Part shown: in pieces, positions 7,941-17,315 of the stretch
Numbering within the stretch: the first letter of the stretch is position 1
Layout: every line of letters starts with the position of its first letter
NCBI RefSeq assembly: GCF_029222705.1
Contig: NZ_JARGZF010000001.1
Location: 802,437-866,436 of the forward strand
Reading direction: 5' to 3'
From: Knoellia sp. p5-6-4
GTDB lineage: Bacteria > Actinomycetota > Actinomycetes > Actinomycetales > Dermatophilaceae
DNA length: 64,000 nucleotides
Made by a program: the position numbers and the translations under genes
Notes under the pieces: model-generated
Databases searched by the model: none
What the model was told of the DNA's origin: nothing
The model's input: the letters and a program-made list of their open reading frames with translations, nothing else

Positions 7941-9902
7941 CTAGTGGTCCCGCTCCTCGCCGTCGAGCCTGATCGAGGACGTCTGCTGCACCTGCATGAG
8001 GAACTCGATGTTGCTCTTGGTCTTCTTGAGCCGGTCGATGAGGAGCTCGATGCCCTGCTGCTGGTCGAGCGCGGCGAGCACCCGGCGCAGCTTCCACATG
8101 ATCTTCAGCTCCTCGCCGGAGAGGAGGATCTCCTCACGGCGGGTGCCCGAGGCGTTGATGTCGACGGCCGGGAAGATCCGGCGGTTCGCCAGGCCGCGGT
8201 CGAGCTTGAGCTCCATGTTCCCGGTGCCCTTGAACTCCTCGAAGATGACCTCGTCCATGCGGGACCCGGTCTCGACCAGCGCGGTGGCGAGGATGGTGAG
8301 CGAGCCGCCGTCCTCGATGTTGCGGGCCGCGCCGAAGAACTTCTTCGGCGGGTACAGCGCCGCGCTGTCGACGCCACCGGAGAGGATCCGGCCGCTCGGG
8401 GGCGCCGAGAGGTTGTAGGCCCGTCCCAGCTTGGTGATCGAGTCGAGCAGCACGACGACGTCGTGGCCCATCTCGACCAGCCGCTTGGCCCGCTCGATGG
8501 CCAGCTCGGCGACCGTGGTGTGGTCGTCGGCGGGGCGGTCGAAGGTCGAGGCGATGACCTCACCCTTGACCGCGCGCTGCATGTCGGTCACCTCCTCGGG
8601 GCGCTCGTCCACGAGGACGACCATGAGGTGGCACTCCGGGTTGTTCGTCGTGATCGCGTTGGCCAGGGCCTGCATGACCATCGTCTTGCCGGCCTTGGCC
8701 GGGGCGACGATCAGGCCGCGCTGGCCCTTGCCGATCGGCGCAACGAGGTCGATGATCCGCGTGGTCAGCTGCGTCGGGTCGGTCTCGAGGCGCAGCCGCT
8801 GCTGCGGGTAGAGCGGGGTCAGCTTGCCGAACTCCACGCGCTTCTTGGCGTCCTCCGGGCTCATCCCGTTGACGGTGTCGAGGCGCACCAGCGCGTTGAA
8901 CTTCTGGCGCGAGTTCTGCTGCTGCTCCTCGGTCTGCGCCTTGACGGCACCGGTGACGGCGTCACCCTTGCGCAGGCCGTTCTTCTTCACGAGGCCGAGC
9001 GGCACGTAGACGTCGTTCGGGCCGGGCAGGTAGCCGGAGGTGCGCACGAAGGCATAGTTCTCGAGCACGTCGAGGATGCCGGCGACCGGCACGAGGACGT
9101 CGTCCTCGGCCAGCATGGGCTCGTTGTCGTACTCCCGCTCACCGCCGCGGCGCTTGTCGCGACCCCGGCTGCGGCTGCGGCTGCGGCGGCGGCCGCGGCC
9201 GTCGCCCTCGTCCTCGCCACCGCGGTCGTCGCGCACCTGGCGGTCGCCGCGCTCGTCGCGCACCTGGCGGTCACCGCGGTCGTCACGGGCCTGGCGGTCA
9301 CCGCGCTCGTCGCGCACCTGGCGGTCGCCACGGTCGTCACGGGCCTGGCGGTCGCCACGGTCGTCACTTGCCTGCCGGTCACCGCGGTCGCCACGGTCGT
9401 CGCGCTCGCGGCGGCCCTGGCGGGTCTGCTCGCCCTGCTCGGCCTGGCCGCGCTCGGCGCGGGACTCGCGCTCCTGCCGCGGGGGGCGCTCGTCGCGCTG
9501 CGCGGGGGCCTGCTGGTCGCCGGCCTGCTGGTCGCCGGCCTGCTCGCGGACGGCCCGGCGCTCGCGACGCTCGGCGCGGCCCTGGCCCTCCGGACGGTCC
9601 TGTCCCTCCGGGCGCTCCTGGCCCGCAGCGCCGTCGGTGCGCTCAGGGCGCTCAGGGCGCTCGGCGCGCTCGACGCGCGGGGCGGCGGCCTCGGTCTTGT
9701 CGACCGCCGGCGCGGCGCCGGACTGGCGGGCCTTGATGGCGGTGATGAGGTCACCCTTGCGCATCTTGGCGGTGCCCGTGATCCCCATGCTGGAGGCCAG
9801 GCCCTGGAGCTCGGCCAGGCGCATGGCGCTCAGGGCGCCGGATCGGCGGGGCTTCTCGCTGCCGCCCTGCGGTGCGGCGTCGAGAGTGGTGGTGTCTGTC
9901 AC
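7941..9902 (-). CDS. rho: transcription termination factor Rho
   Basis: 653 residues. The Rho_N helical domain is at ~23-60. A long Arg/Asp/Glu-rich insert (~65-260) follows, containing six 9-residue repeats. The CSD-type RNA-binding domain is at ~266-322 (VLVPVAGILDVLENYAFVRT). The RecA-like ATPase has Walker A APAKAGKTM (Lys406), Walker B VVVLLDSITKLGRAYN, and the Q/R-loop region with NIEDGGSLT and TGSRMDEVIFEEFKGTGN. E. coli Rho has about 419 residues; the extra length is the N-terminal insert typical of actinobacterial Rho, which in relatives adds RNA affinity. GTG 9902 has a GGGGGAAGG ribosome site 8-9 nt upstream. It lies downstream of the threonine genes after a 237-nt leader in which no structure was recognised; rho autoregulation there is plausible but not shown. 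Confidence 0.98.
   Translation of the reverse strand: MTDTTTLDAAPQGGSEKPRRSGALSAMRLAELQGLASSMGITGTAKMRKGDLITAIKARQSGAAPAVDKTEAAAPRVERAERPERPERTDGAAGQERPEGQDRPEGQGRAERRERRAVREQAGDQQAGDQQAPAQRDERPPRQERESRAERGQAEQGEQTRQGRRERDDRGDRGDRQASDDRGDRQARDDRGDRQVRDERGDRQARDDRGDRQVRDERGDRQVRDDRGGEDEGDGRGRRRSRSRSRGRDKRRGGEREYDNEPMLAEDDVLVPVAGILDVLENYAFVRTSGYLPGPNDVYVPLGLVKKNGLRKGDAVTGAVKAQTEEQQQNSRQKFNALVRLDTVNGMSPEDAKKRVEFGKLTPLYPQQRLRLETDPTQLTTRIIDLVAPIGKGQRGLIVAPAKAGKTMVMQALANAITTNNPECHLMVVLVDERPEEVTDMQRAVKGEVIASTFDRPADDHTTVAELAIERAKRLVEMGHDVVVLLDSITKLGRAYNLSAPPSGRILSGGVDSAALYPPKKFFGAARNIEDGGSLTILATALVETGSRMDEVIFEEFKGTGNMELKLDRGLANRRIFPAVDINASGTRREEILLSGEELKIMWKLRRVLAALDQQQGIELLIDRLKKTKSNIEFLMQVQQTSSIRLDGEERDH
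9225..9386 (-). repeat. six 27-bp tandem repeats in rho
   Basis: Encodes six consecutive units of the form RGDRQ[AV][RS]D[DE] at residues 173-226 of Rho. The units differ only by Ala/Val, Arg/Ser and Asp/Glu swaps and are still near identical in DNA. Copy number is therefore likely to vary by slippage. Confidence 0.9.
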
Positions 9903-10139
9903 GAAGGATCCTTCCCCCTCGTATGCGGTCCGGGATCAGACACCCGAACCGGGGCGTGGGCCAGAACGGCCGAATGGGAGCCACGCGAGGACACGACGAG
10001 CCAAGGGCAACGATCGTGTTGCCTTCGCGTGGAGAGTGCACGTGTCGCTGGAGGCGGAGGAAGTCTGCCATCCGCTGCGTGCGCCTTCAATGTAACACTC
10101 CGCAGGAGCGGACCGTGACAGGCCTCCCCCGAACGTCGC

Positions 10140-11114
10140 TCAGGGTGTGACCTGACGGACGATGACGCCCTCCTCGGGCACGCCGGGGGCCAGGGCCTGC
10201 CAGGGCTGGGCCGCGTGGGCCAGCACCGCGTCGGCGGTGGCCCTGGTCGCGAGCACCAGCACCGACGGCCCGGCACCGGAGATGACGGCGGCGTGCCCCT
10301 CGCGGCGCAGCCGGTCGACGAGCTCCATCGAGTGGGGGTACGACGGCCGGCGCGCCTCCTGGTGCAGACGCTCCTGGGTGGCCGACAGCAGGTGCCCGGG
10401 CTCGTGCCGCATGGCGTGCACGAGCAGCGCTGCGCGAGCCGAGTTGTATGCCGCGTCGGCCAGCCGGACGTGCGACGGCAGCACCGAGCGGGCCCGGGCC
10501 GTGGAGAGCGTCTCGGAGGGGACGAAGACGACCGGCACGACGTCGGGGTGCAGCGGCACCCTGACGGTGGTGGTGGCGGCCTTCGACGACTCCCCCGGGT
10601 CGTCGCTCCACGAGAGCGTCATGCCGCCGTAGACGCTGGCCGAGGCGTTGTCGGGGTGGCCCTCCACCATGCTGGCGATGTCGTTGGTGAAGGCCAGGTC
10701 GAACGGTCGGTCGTCGCCCCGCGAGAAGTGGCAGAGGCCTTGTGCCGCAGCGATGCCCGTGACGATGGCGGTGGCCGACGAACCCAGGCCGCGGCCGTGG
10801 GGCACGGCGTTGCGACAGCGCAGGTGCAGGCCGGGCGGCACCTCCACGGCGTCGGCGGGGTCGAGGTGGTCCCAGGCGGTGAGCATCGAGCGGTAGACCA
10901 GGTGCCGCTCGTCGAGGGGCACCTCACCGGCGCCCTGGCCCTCGACCTCGATGACCAGGCCCGGCTCGTCGGTGACGGTGGCGGTGCACTCGTCCCACAG
11001 GCCGAGCGCGAGCCCGATGGAGTCGAACCCCGGTCCGAGATTCGCGCTGCTGGCCGGGACGCGCACGTGCACCGAGGTGCCGGGTGCCAGCCGGTGCGCC
11101 GCGCGCTCGGCCAT
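10140..11114 (-). CDS. thrB: homoserine kinase
   Basis: 324 residues, GHMP kinase family. It phosphorylates L-homoserine to O-phosphohomoserine with ATP, the step before threonine synthase. Motif 1 is VPASSANLGPGFDSIGLALG, the ATP-binding glycine loop is PHGRGLGSSATAIV, and the C-terminal motif is VISGAGPSVLVLA. ATG 11114 overlaps the thrC stop as TGATG, so it is translationally coupled. It is the last gene of hom-thrC-thrB. Confidence 0.96.
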   Translation of the reverse strand: MAERAAHRLAPGTSVHVRVPASSANLGPGFDSIGLALGLWDECTATVTDEPGLVIEVEGQGAGEVPLDERHLVYRSMLTAWDHLDPADAVEVPPGLHLRCRNAVPHGRGLGSSATAIVTGIAAAQGLCHFSRGDDRPFDLAFTNDIASMVEGHPDNASASVYGGMTLSWSDDPGESSKAATTTVRVPLHPDVVPVVFVPSETLSTARARSVLPSHVRLADAAYNSARAALLVHAMRHEPGHLLSATQERLHQEARRPSYPHSMELVDRLRREGHAAVISGAGPSVLVLATRATADAVLAHAAQPWQALAPGVPEEGVIVRQVTP

Positions 11115-12211
11115 CAGCCGTCCAGCCCGAGCGCCTGCGCTGCCGAGTAGGCGTCGACGGGGACCCGCGTCGGCGTGACGTCCGAGCCGTCGGCGCCCTT
11201 GAGCGCCCACTGCGGGTCCTTGAGGCCGTGGCCGGTCACGGTGCAGACGACGGTCGCCCCCGCCGGCACCTGCCCGGCGTCGTGGGCCATGAGCAGCCCC
11301 GCCACGCTGGCGGCCGAGGCGGGCTCGACGAAGATGCCCTCGCGGGAGGAGAGCAGCCGGTGGGCGGCGAGGATCTGCTCGTCGGTGACGGCCTCGATGC
11401 GCCCGCCGGACTCGTCACGCGCCTGCTCCGCCTGCCTCCACGAGGCCGGGTTGCCGATCCGGATCGCGGTCGCGATGGTCTCGGGGTGGTCGACGGGGTG
11501 GCCGAGCACGATGGGCGCGGCGCCCGCGGCCTGGAACCCCCACATCTGCGGGAGCCGGGACGCCACCCCGTCGGGAACGCCCTCGATCCCGTGCCCCGCG
11601 GCATACTCGCGGTAGCCCCGCCAGTAGGCCGTGATGTTGCCGGCGTTGCCGACCGGGAGGCAGTGGATGTCCGGGGCGTCGCCGAGCGCGTCGACGACCT
11701 CGAAGGAGGCCGTCTTCTGGCCCTCGATGCGCGCAGGGTTCACCGAGTTGACGAGCTCGACCGGGTAGGCCTCGGCGAGCTTGCGGGCCAGCGTGAGGCA
11801 GTCGTCGAAGTTGCCGTCGACCTGCAACAGCGTGGCCCCGTGGGCAATCGCCTGGCTGAGCTTGCCCATGGCGATCTTGCCCTCGGGCACGAGCACGCCG
11901 CAGGCCATGCCGGCCTTGGTGGCGTAGGCCGCCGCGGACGCCGAGGTGTTGCCGGTGGAGGCGCAGATGACGGCCTTGGCGCCGTGCTTGGCGGCCATCG
12001 AGATCGCGGTCGTCATGCCGCGGTCCTTGAACGAGCCGGTCGGGTTGAGCCCCTCGTACTTCACGAAGACCTGCGCGCCGGTGAGCTCGGAGAGGTGCTC
12101 GGCCGGGATGAGCGGGGTGCCGCCCTCCTGGAGGGTCACGACGGGCGCACCCTCGAGCATCGGCAGCCGCTCGGCATACTCGCGCATCACGCCTCGCCAC
12201 AGGTGGGCCAT
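11114..12211 (-). CDS. thrC: threonine synthase
   Basis: 365 residues. A PLP enzyme converting O-phosphohomoserine and water to threonine and phosphate. The Schiff-base Lys62 is in [10 protein letters not shown]. The phosphate/PLP-binding loop is [14 protein letters not shown], and [12 protein letters not shown] is the second cofactor contact. The length fits the short actinobacterial/plant-like class. It overlaps hom (TGATG) and thrB (TGATG), making a tightly coupled operon. Confidence 0.97.
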   Translation of the reverse strand: MAHLWRGVMREYAERLPMLEGAPVVTLQEGGTPLIPAEHLSELTGAQVFVKYEGLNPTGSFKDRGMTTAISMAAKHGAKAVICASTGNTSASAAAYATKAGMACGVLVPEGKIAMGKLSQAIAHGATLLQVDGNFDDCLTLARKLAEAYPVELVNSVNPARIEGQKTASFEVVDALGDAPDIHCLPVGNAGNITAYWRGYREYAAGHGIEGVPDGVASRLPQMWGFQAAGAAPIVLGHPVDHPETIATAIRIGNPASWRQAEQARDESGGRIEAVTDEQILAAHRLLSSREGIFVEPASAASVAGLLMAHDAGQVPAGATVVCTVTGHGLKDPQWALKGADGSDVTPTRVPVDAYSAAQALGLDG

Positions 12212-13554
12212 CAGGCGCCCTCCACCCGCATCACCGAGGTGACCTCGTCGACGGCCGGCAGGCTCGCGAGCGCGTCGACGGTGGCCGACAGCGCCGAGTC
12301 GGGCGCGGTGTGGGTGACGACGATGAGGTTGGCGCGGGCCTTGCCGGTCTCGTCGTCGGTGAACACCTGCTGGCGCACCGTCTCGATCGAGACGCCGTGC
12401 TCGGCGAAGGCCAGCGCCACCTGGGCGAGCACGCCCGGGCGGTCGGCCACGTCGAGGCTGATGTGGTAGCGGGTCAGGGCCGACCCGATGGGCAGCACCG
12501 GCAGGTCGGCGTACGCCGACTCCCCCGGCCCCTTGGCGCCGCCGACGCGGTGCCGGGCCACGGCCACCACGTCGCCGAGCACCGCGCTGGCCGTGGGGTC
12601 TCCCCCGGCGCCCTTTCCGTAGAACATGAGCTCCCCGGCCGCGGCGGCCTCGACGAAGACGGCGTTGTAGGCGTCGCGGACCGAGCCGAGCGGGTGGCTG
12701 CGCGGGATCATCGCCGGGTAGACCCGCACGCTGATGCCGAGGTCGCGGCCCTCCTCGTCGCGGGTGCGCTCGCAGATGGCGAGCAGCTTGACCACGCAGT
12801 CCATCTCCTTGGCGGCCTGCACGTCGGCGGCGCTCACCTCGGTGATGCCCTCGCGGTGGACGTCCTGGCTCGAGACCCGGGTGTGGAAGGCGAGGCTGGC
12901 GAGGATGGCGGCCTTGGCTGCGGCGTCGAACCCCTCGACGTCGGCGGTGGGGTCGGCCTCGGCGTAACCGAGCGCCTGCGCCTGCTCGACGGCCTCGGCG
13001 AAGCCCTGCCCGGTGGTGTCCATCTTGTCGAGCACGTAGTTGGTGGTGCCGTTGACGATGCCGAGCACCTTGCGCACCTCGTCACCGGCCAGCGACTCGC
13101 GGATCGGCCGCAGGATCGGGATCGCCCCGGCGACCGCGGCCTCGTAGTAGAGGTCGACACCGAAGCGGTCGGCCGCGGCATACAGGTTGGGGCCGTCCTC
13201 GGCGAGGAGCGCCTTGTTGGCGCTCACGACGGACGCGCCGTTCTCCATCGCCTTGAGGATGAGGCTGCGGGCGGGCTCGATGCCGCCGATCACCTCGATG
13301 ACGATGTCGGCCTTGGTGACCAGGGAGTCGGCGTCGGTGGTGAACAGCGTGGGGTCGACCGGCAGGTCCGAGCGGTCGCGGCCGGCGCGGCGCACGGCGA
13401 TGCCGACGAGCTCGAGGGGGCGGCCGACGCGGGCGGTGAGGTCGTCGGCGTGCTCGGTGAGCATGCGGGCCACCGAGGACCCGACCACGCCGCACCCGAG
13501 CAGGGCCACCTTGAGGGGCTCCCCCGCCTGCTTGCTGCCGACTTCGCTCACCAT
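12211..13554 (-). CDS. hom: homoserine dehydrogenase with ACT domain
   Basis: 447 residues. It reduces aspartate semialdehyde to homoserine, the branch point to threonine and methionine. The NAD(P) fold is at the N-terminus ([12 protein letters not shown]). [26 protein letters not shown] and [20 protein letters not shown] are family motifs. A C-terminal ACT domain (~355-447, [20 protein letters not shown]) is the site of threonine feedback in relatives. AAGGAG lies only 3 nt before ATG 13554 but 6 nt before the in-frame GTG 13551, so the GTG may be the true start. A 108-nt gap separates it from lysA upstream. Confidence 0.97.
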   Translation of the reverse strand: MVSEVGSKQAGEPLKVALLGCGVVGSSVARMLTEHADDLTARVGRPLELVGIAVRRAGRDRSDLPVDPTLFTTDADSLVTKADIVIEVIGGIEPARSLILKAMENGASVVSANKALLAEDGPNLYAAADRFGVDLYYEAAVAGAIPILRPIRESLAGDEVRKVLGIVNGTTNYVLDKMDTTGQGFAEAVEQAQALGYAEADPTADVEGFDAAAKAAILASLAFHTRVSSQDVHREGITEVSAADVQAAKEMDCVVKLLAICERTRDEEGRDLGISVRVYPAMIPRSHPLGSVRDAYNAVFVEAAAAGELMFYGKGAGGDPTASAVLGDVVAVARHRVGGAKGPGESAYADLPVLPIGSALTRYHISLDVADRPGVLAQVALAFAEHGVSIETVRQQVFTDDETGKARANLIVVTHTAPDSALSATVDALASLPAVDEVTSVMRVEGA

Positions 13555-13662
13555 CTGCTCCTTGTGCCCGGTAGGGCTTCGTAGGACCCTGCCATCGTGC
13601 CGGTGACCACTACGTGGACGCTCATTGTTCCGGCATCCGGACCGTGCGGACGTGGATTCTCC

Positions 13663-15141
13663 TTACGGGACGTCCAGCGCGAGGAGGTCGTCCACCGTCT
13701 CCCGGCGCACGATCACCCGTGCCTCCCCTCCGCGCACGGCGATGACGGGCGGCCGCGGCACGTGGTTGTACTGGCTCGACAGGCTGCGGCAGTAGGCACC
13801 GGTGCCCGGGACGGCGATGAGGTCGCCGGAGGTGATGTCGTCGGGCAGGTACTCGTCCATCACGACGATGTCGCCGCTCTCGCAGTGCTTGCCCACCACG
13901 CGCGAGAGCCGCGGCCCGGCCTCGGAGCGGCGGCTCGCCAGGGTGCAGGAGTAGTCGGCGTCGTAGAGCGCGGTGCGGATGTTGTCGCTCATCCCGCCGT
14001 CGACCGAGACGTAGGTGCGCTTGGCGCCGTGGCCGAGGTCGACGTCCTTGACGGTGCCCACCTCGTAGAGCGTGAAGGTGCTCGGCCCGACGATCGCCCG
14101 GCCCGGCTCGATGGAGATGCGCGGCACGGGGAAGCCGTCGCCGTCGGCGCTGCCGTCGCCGTGGGCGCTGCCGTCGCCGTTCCTGCCACCGAGGGCCTTG
14201 AACTCGCGGCGCACGAGGTCGGCCATCTGCTCGCCGAGCTCCTGGGCCGTCAGCGGGGTGTGCTCGGAGGTGTAGGCGATGCCGTAGCCGCCGCCGAGGT
14301 CCATCTCGGGCATGTGCAGGCCGTGCTCCCGCGCCACCTGCGCGTGCAGGGCGATGAGCCGGCGGGCGGAGACCTCGAAGCCGGAGGTGTCGAAGATCTG
14401 GCTGCCGATGTGCGAGTGCAGGCCGAGCAGGTCGAGCACGTCGGCGCGCTCGACGATGCGCTCGATCGCCTCGGCCGCGCGGCCGCCCGCGAGGGAGAAC
14501 CCGAACTTCTGGTCCTCGTGGGCCGTGGCGATGAACTCGTGGGTGTGCGCCTCGACGCCGACGGTGACGCGGATCATCACGGGGGCCCGCACGCCGAGCT
14601 CCGTTGCGACAGCGGCGATCCGGTCGATCTCCTCGAAGGAGTCGACGATGATCCGCCCCACGCCGTACTCCAGCGCCTGCTGTATCTCGGTGAGGCTCTT
14701 GTTGTTGCCGTGCATGCCGATCCGCTCGGCGGGGAAGCCGGCGCGCTGGGCGACCGCGAGCTCGCCGCCCGAGGCGACGTCGAGGCAGAGCCCCTCCTCG
14801 GCCACCCAGCGGGCGACCGCCGTGCAGAGGAACGCCTTGCCCGCGTAGTAGACGTCGACGCCGCCGCACACCGGCTCGAACGGCCCTGCGAACCCGTCGC
14901 GGAAGGCCCGCGCCCGGGCGCGGAAGTCCTCCTCGTCGACGACGTATGCCGCGGTGCCGTACTGCTGCGCGAGCGTCACCACGTCGACGCCGCCGACCTC
15001 GAGGCGTCCGGTGCCGTCGCGCCGGACGGTCTGCGGCCAGAGCTGCGGGAGCAGCTCCATGACGTCGGTGGGCCAGGGCAGCCAGTGCGGCGGCCCTCCG
15101 TAGCCCTCGGCGTGGAGGGCGCCTGCCTCGTGCGCGCGCAT
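13663..15141 (-). CDS. lysA: diaminopimelate decarboxylase
   Basis: 492 residues. A PLP fold-type III enzyme that decarboxylates meso-diaminopimelate to lysine. The PLP Lys102 is in YYAGKAFLC. HSHIGSQI and GGGYGIAYTSEHTPL bind the cofactor phosphate. EPGRAIVG and the catalytic Cys region GTGAYCRSLSSQYN complete the site. A Gly/Asp-rich insert from an 18-bp tandem repeat lies near residue 325. ATG 15141 has GAGGAG 5 nt upstream. It starts 50 nt after argS ends, in the well-known actinobacterial order argS-lysA-hom. Confidence 0.97.
   Translation of the reverse strand: MRAHEAGALHAEGYGGPPHWLPWPTDVMELLPQLWPQTVRRDGTGRLEVGGVDVVTLAQQYGTAAYVVDEEDFRARARAFRDGFAGPFEPVCGGVDVYYAGKAFLCTAVARWVAEEGLCLDVASGGELAVAQRAGFPAERIGMHGNNKSLTEIQQALEYGVGRIIVDSFEEIDRIAAVATELGVRAPVMIRVTVGVEAHTHEFIATAHEDQKFGFSLAGGRAAEAIERIVERADVLDLLGLHSHIGSQIFDTSGFEVSARRLIALHAQVAREHGLHMPEMDLGGGYGIAYTSEHTPLTAQELGEQMADLVRREFKALGGRNGDGSAHGDGSADGDGFPVPRISIEPGRAIVGPSTFTLYEVGTVKDVDLGHGAKRTYVSVDGGMSDNIRTALYDADYSCTLASRRSEAGPRLSRVVGKHCESGDIVVMDEYLPDDITSGDLIAVPGTGAYCRSLSSQYNHVPRPPVIAVRGGEARVIVRRETVDDLLALDVP
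14134..14181 (-). repeat. 18-bp tandem repeat in lysA
   Basis: About 2.7 copies of an 18-bp unit (GCCGTCGCC-based on the plus strand) encode SA[HD]GDG-type residues. They form a surface-loop insert just before the EPGRAIVG strand of LysA. Confidence 0.8.
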
Positions 15142-15191
15142 CTCGGCTCCTCAGGTCTGGGTCGGTGTGCCGGGCTGGCTGGGGCCTGTCG

Positions 15192-16838
15192 TTACATCCG
15201 CTCTGGCGCCGAGACCCCAAGCAGGTCAAGGCCGTTCGCGAGCACCTGACGGGTGGCGTCGTTGAGCCACAGCCGCGTGCGGTGCAGGTCGGTGACCTCC
15301 TCGTCGCGGTTCATCGGGCGCACCCGGCAGGTGTCGTACCACTTGTGGAAGCGGCCGGCGAGGTCCTCGAGGTAGCGCGCGACGCGGTGAGGCTCGCGCA
15401 GCTTGGCCGCCTGGGCCACGACGCGCGGGAAGTCGCCGAGGACCGCCAGCAGCGCCGCCTCGGTGGGGTCGGTGAGCAGCGAGGGGTCGAACCCGTCCTC
15501 GCGGCGCACGCCGTCCTCCTCCGCCAGGCGGTGCACGTTCGAGGTGCGGGCGTGGGCGTACTGCACGTAGAAGACAGGGTTCTCGTTGGTCTGCTTGCGC
15601 AGCTCCTCGCCCTCCATCGACAGCGGGCTGTCGGCCGGGTAGCGGGCCAGGGAGTAGCGGATGGCGTCGGTGCCGATCCAGCTGATGAGGTCGCGCAGCT
15701 CGATGATGTTGCCCGCGCGCTTGGAGAGCTTGGCGCCGTTGAGGTCGACCAGCTGCCCGATGCGGACCTCGATGTTGTGCTCTTTGTCGTCGCCGGCGCA
15801 GGCCGCAATGGCCTTGAGCCGGTTGATGTAGCCGTGGTGGTCGGCGCCGAGCAGGTAGATCTTCTGGTCGAAGCCGCGGTCCTTCTTGCTCAGGTAGTAG
15901 GCGGCGTCGGCGGCGAAGTAGGTGGGCTCGCCGTTGGCGCGGATCAGCACCCGGTCCTTGTCGTCGCCGAAGTCGGTGGTGCGCAGCCAGACCGCGCCGT
16001 CGAGGTCGAAGACGTGGCCCTGCTCGCGGAGCCGGTCGACGGCCTGCTCGACCGCGCCCTCCTGGTGGAGCTTCTTCTCCGAGAACCAGACGTCGAAGTC
16101 GACGCCGAAGTCCGCGAGCGTCGCCTTGATGTCGGCGAGCTGGGCCTCGTAGGCGAGGTCGCGTGCCAGGGGCAGCGCCTCGTCCTCGGGCAGCGTCACC
16201 AGGTCGGGGCGCTTCTCCAGCGCGACCTTGGCCAGGTCGTCGATGTAGGCACCCGGGTAGCCGCCCTCCGGGGTCGGCTCGCCCTTGGCCCGGGCCAGGA
16301 CGCTGCGGCCGAAGTTGTCCATCTGCGCGCCGGCGTCGTTGATGTAGTACTCGGCGGCGATGTCCGCGCCGGAAGCCTTGAGCAGCCGGTGCATGGCGTC
16401 GCCGAGCGCGGCCCAGCGGGTGTGCCCGAGGTGCAGCGGTCCGGTCGGGTTGGCGGAGATGAACTCCAGGTTGATGACCTCGCCCTTGGCAGCCTCGTTG
16501 TGGCCGTAGGTCGCCCCCGCCTCGACGATGCTGCGGGCCAGCTCGCCGGCCGCGGCCGCGTCGAGGGTGACGTTGAGGAAGCCGGGGCCTGCCACGTCGA
16601 CGGCCTTGACGCCCGCCACCTGCCCGAGGCGCTCGGCGACCGCGGTCGCGAGCTGGCGCGGCGGCATACCGGCGCTCTTGGCCAGCTGGAGCGCGATGTT
16701 GGTCGACCAGTCCCCGTGCTCGCGGCTCTTCGGTCGCTCCACCCGCACCTCGGCCGGCACGGCGGCGGAGAAGTCCCCGGCGTCGACGGCGTCGGCCAGG
16801 ACGGTGCGGATGGCGATCGAGAGTTCTTCGGGGGTCAC
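15192..16838 (-). CDS. argS: arginyl-tRNA synthetase
   Basis: 548 residues, class I synthetase charging tRNA-Arg. The N-terminal Add1 domain is followed by the HIGH-type motif NPTGPLHLGHTRWAALGD. YLLGADHHGYINRLKA and the degenerate KMSKS region LNGAKLSKRAGNII come next. The C-terminal DALR anticodon-binding domain ends in a characteristic GVSAPERM. The GTG 16838 start has no Shine-Dalgarno site, but a TAGACT -10 box ends 7 nt before it, suggesting its own leaderless transcript in addition to read-through from the receiver gene. A tRNA-Arg(CCG) lies 480 bp away on the other strand. Confidence 0.98.
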   Translation of the reverse strand: MTPEELSIAIRTVLADAVDAGDFSAAVPAEVRVERPKSREHGDWSTNIALQLAKSAGMPPRQLATAVAERLGQVAGVKAVDVAGPGFLNVTLDAAAAGELARSIVEAGATYGHNEAAKGEVINLEFISANPTGPLHLGHTRWAALGDAMHRLLKASGADIAAEYYINDAGAQMDNFGRSVLARAKGEPTPEGGYPGAYIDDLAKVALEKRPDLVTLPEDEALPLARDLAYEAQLADIKATLADFGVDFDVWFSEKKLHQEGAVEQAVDRLREQGHVFDLDGAVWLRTTDFGDDKDRVLIRANGEPTYFAADAAYYLSKKDRGFDQKIYLLGADHHGYINRLKAIAACAGDDKEHNIEVRIGQLVDLNGAKLSKRAGNIIELRDLISWIGTDAIRYSLARYPADSPLSMEGEELRKQTNENPVFYVQYAHARTSNVHRLAEEDGVRREDGFDPSLLTDPTEAALLAVLGDFPRVVAQAAKLREPHRVARYLEDLAGRFHKWYDTCRVRPMNRDEEVTDLHRTRLWLNDATRQVLANGLDLLGVSAPERM

Positions 16839-16845
16839 CCGCGCA

Positions 16846-16851
16846 AGTCTA
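16846..16851 (-). promoter_or_regulatory. TANNNT -10 box for argS
   Basis: TAGACT followed by 7 nt and then the argS GTG. The box overlaps the stop codon of the receiver gene. The spacing equals that of the other leaderless candidates in this window. Confidence 0.55.
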
Positions 16852-17259
16852 GGGCGCGGGCGCGTGCTGCCTGCCCTCGGCCATGAAGCCGTCGACGAGC
16901 TCGACCAGGTAGTCGGGGTCGAAGGGCTTGGGCACGAACGCGTCGAGGCCGGCAGCCTTGGCCTGCACCCGGTCGTGGTACTGGACCGACGCCGTGACCA
17001 TGAGCACCGGGACGTGGTCGAACCGGCGGTCGGCGCGGATCTGGCTGATCGCCCACCACCCGTCGCGCGGCTCCATCTGCGCGTCGAGGATGACCAGGCC
17101 CGGCAGCTCGGCGTCCTCGTTCCACAGGCGGGTCAGCAGCTGCTCGCCGTCGCAGACCTCCTCCACGGTGTAACCGTCGAGCTCGAGGTTCATCCGGATC
17201 AACCGCCGAATGGGCTCGGTGTCATCACACACGAGCACCAGGCCCCCTCCGCGTTCCAT
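16849..17259 (-). CDS. single-domain response regulator (receiver)
   Basis: 136 residues, receiver only. The acidic pair is in VLVCDDTEPIRRLIRMNLEL, the phospho-acceptor is Asp59 in LVILDAQMEPRDGW, Thr is in MVTASVQY, and Lys is in FVPKPFDPDYL. ATG 17259 was chosen because TAGGGT ends 7 nt before it; the in-frame GTG at 17268 falls inside that -10 box. No cognate kinase is nearby. The gene is 10 nt upstream of argS, so the two are probably co-transcribed. Its target is unknown. Confidence 0.9.
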   Translation of the reverse strand: MERGGGLVLVCDDTEPIRRLIRMNLELDGYTVEEVCDGEQLLTRLWNEDAELPGLVILDAQMEPRDGWWAISQIRADRRFDHVPVLMVTASVQYHDRVQAKAAGLDAFVPKPFDPDYLVELVDGFMAEGRQHAPAP

Positions 17260-17266
17260 GTTTCCC

Positions 17267-17272
17267 ACCCTA
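17267..17272 (-). promoter_or_regulatory. TANNNT -10 box for receiver gene
   Basis: TAGGGT, then GGGAAAC (7 nt), then ATG. It predicts a leaderless transcript and fixes the start codon. Confidence 0.6.
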
Positions 17273-17288
17273 GGCTGCTAATGTCCTC

Positions 17289-17310
17289 CGGGCGCAGGTT
17301 GCTGCGCCCG
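17289..17310. other. perfect 9-bp stem-loop before tRNA-Arg
   Basis: CGGGCGCAG pairs with CTGCGCCCG around a GTTG loop. It sits between the divergent receiver promoter and the tRNA, 5 nt before the tRNA 5' end. It could be part of the tRNA precursor leader or a processing signal. Confidence 0.5.
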
Positions 17311-17315
17311 AGTTG

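Noticed and set aside
9225-9386. Regular repeats considered as a CRISPR array
   Set aside because: Units are contiguous 27-bp coding repeats without unique spacers and lie in frame inside rho.
7146-10118. A 990-codon open frame on the plus strand across the ABC ATPase and rho
   Set aside because: Antisense of two clearly real genes. The Ala/Val/Leu/Thr repeats near its C-terminal half only mirror the Rho RGDRQ repeats.
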